In this document: piece after piece, positions 63,682 to 64,000 of the stretch
Position numbering within the stretch: the stretch's first letter is position 1
How the letters are laid out: each line of letters opens with the position of its first letter
Source: Flavobacterium noncentrifugens
GTDB taxonomy: Bacteria > Bacteroidota > Bacteroidia > Flavobacteriales > Flavobacteriaceae
Length of the DNA: 64,000 nt
Direction: 5' to 3'
Assembly (NCBI RefSeq): GCF_900100375.1
Contig: NZ_FNEZ01000003.1
Span: forward strand, 500,262 to 564,261
Notes under the pieces: model-generated
What the model was told of the DNA's origin: nothing
What the model saw: only the letters and a program-made list of their open reading frames with translations
The model's database searches: none
Made by a program: the position numbers and the translations under genes

Positions 63682-63730
63682 TTAGCCCGAATTGAGCGAA
63701 GCTAAATGGGACGAATCGAAGGGCGAACAC
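63682..63730 (+). repeat. Possible degenerate copy of the dispersed repeat
   Basis: TAGCCCGAATTGAGCG followed by AAATGGGACGAATCGAAGGGCG resembles the ends of the family with the middle lost. It lies between the two rRNA terminators. The match is weak. Confidence 0.3.
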
Positions 63731-63750
63731 GTGGTTCCAATAAAAACAAA

Positions 63751-63774
63751 AAGCCTGTCTTTTCAGACAGGCTT
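63751..63774 (-). terminator. First terminator after 5S rRNA
   Basis: AAGCCTGTCT and AGACAGGCTT pair perfectly over a four-base loop. On the minus strand the stem is followed by TTTTTGTTTTTA. It lies about 10 bases beyond the 5S 3-prime end. Confidence 0.85.
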
Positions 63775-63784
63775 CTCTAAAGAA

Positions 63785-63891
63785 AGGCGACGACATACTC
63801 TCCCACAAATTGCAGTACCATCTGCGCAGGCGGGCTTAACTTCTCTGTTCGGGATGGGAAGAGGTGAGCCCCGCCGCAATAACCACCTTAA
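63785..63891 (-). rRNA. rrf: 5S ribosomal RNA
   Basis: On the minus strand the sequence runs from AAGGTGGTTATTGCGGCGGG through CATCCCGAACAGAGAAGTTA and GATGGTACTGCAATTTGTGG to GGGAGAGTATGTCGTCGCC, all conserved 5S blocks in the right order, with the ends pairing as helix I. The exact ends are uncertain by a few bases. The 23S gene lies beyond the right edge; the last 109 bases are spacer. It marks the end of an rRNA operon transcribed leftward. Confidence 0.93.
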
Positions 63892-64000
63892 GTCGTTAGT
63901 TGCTTTGGGCAACTTGTTTGCAGTTTTGCTTTTAAAAAAGCCAAATACAAACTAATATTATCAACACACTGGGATAAAGAAATTTTTTAATAAAGAAAGA

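Noticed and set aside
63692..63955. An 87-residue plus-strand reading frame
   Set aside because: It runs across the minus-strand 5S rRNA and its terminator.
1..64000. CRISPR arrays, complete insertion sequences or prophage
   Set aside because: No regularly spaced repeats, transposase, integrase or phage structural genes were found.

Overview
The window looks like a chromosomal segment of a Flavobacteriaceae bacterium, most likely Flavobacterium or a close relative. The evidence is type III glutamine synthetase, a fused isobutyryl-CoA mutase, families typical of Bacteroidota (DUF4197, DUF3570, DUF4266, DUF3810, DUF1543, DUF6265), a C-terminal type IX secretion sorting domain, many small lipoproteins, A/T-rich leaders with few Shine-Dalgarno sites, and TAnnTTTG promoter boxes. 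Most of the window is ordinary housekeeping and envelope gene content. I see no prophage, complete insertion sequence or CRISPR array.

Layout. 1-7 kb: glutamine synthetase III (cut by the window edge), a TerC-type membrane protein, and a GH130 enzyme paired with a two-domain glycosyltransferase, closed by a 21-bp bidirectional terminator. 7-12 kb: a small lipoprotein, DUF1543, an iron-permease-like protein, a TetR/75-aa/MFS unit followed by several small genes, and a YchJ-like protein. 12-16 kb: a histidine kinase and an AsmA-like protein. 16-21 kb: an Fpg/Nei glycosylase coupled to DUF72, a luciferase-like oxidoreductase, tRNA-Val and a secreted esterase. 20-25 kb: a response regulator with a six-PAS kinase, then a solitary HNH endonuclease. 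25-30 kb: a divergent azoreductase/HxlR redox pair and neighbours. 30-37 kb: IcmF, catalase and a tandem DUF4197 pair. 37-42 kb: HTTM, then a tightly overlapped thioredoxin-ApbE-DUF4266-DUF3570-lipoprotein operon. 42-50 kb: BtuF-like, lipase, pyrF, prfA, ExbD, PepD and a thin ferredoxin. 50-60 kb: DUF3810, type II NADH dehydrogenase, ECF sigma with a membrane partner, PlsC, NUDIX, DUF4268, a frameshifted leucine-rich-repeat gene and a Kelch/T9SS protein. 60-64 kb: a frameshifted HelD-like helicase, a gene-poor stretch and 5S rRNA at the end of an rRNA operon on the minus strand.

Most notable signals. (1) The ApbE/DUF4266/DUF3570/thioredoxin operon reads as an extracytoplasmic flavinylation or redox module. 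(2) A dispersed intergenic palindromic repeat has at least five recognisable copies, and its central stem appears to covary between copies. (3) Two genes (LRR and helicase) are each broken by one base within a homopolymer. The LRR break falls exactly on an A AAA AAA slippery heptamer followed by a stop. (4) The HxlR/azoreductase intergenic region carries a direct repeat between the two promoters, and the regulator has an N-terminal cysteine, as in YodB-type quinone sensors.
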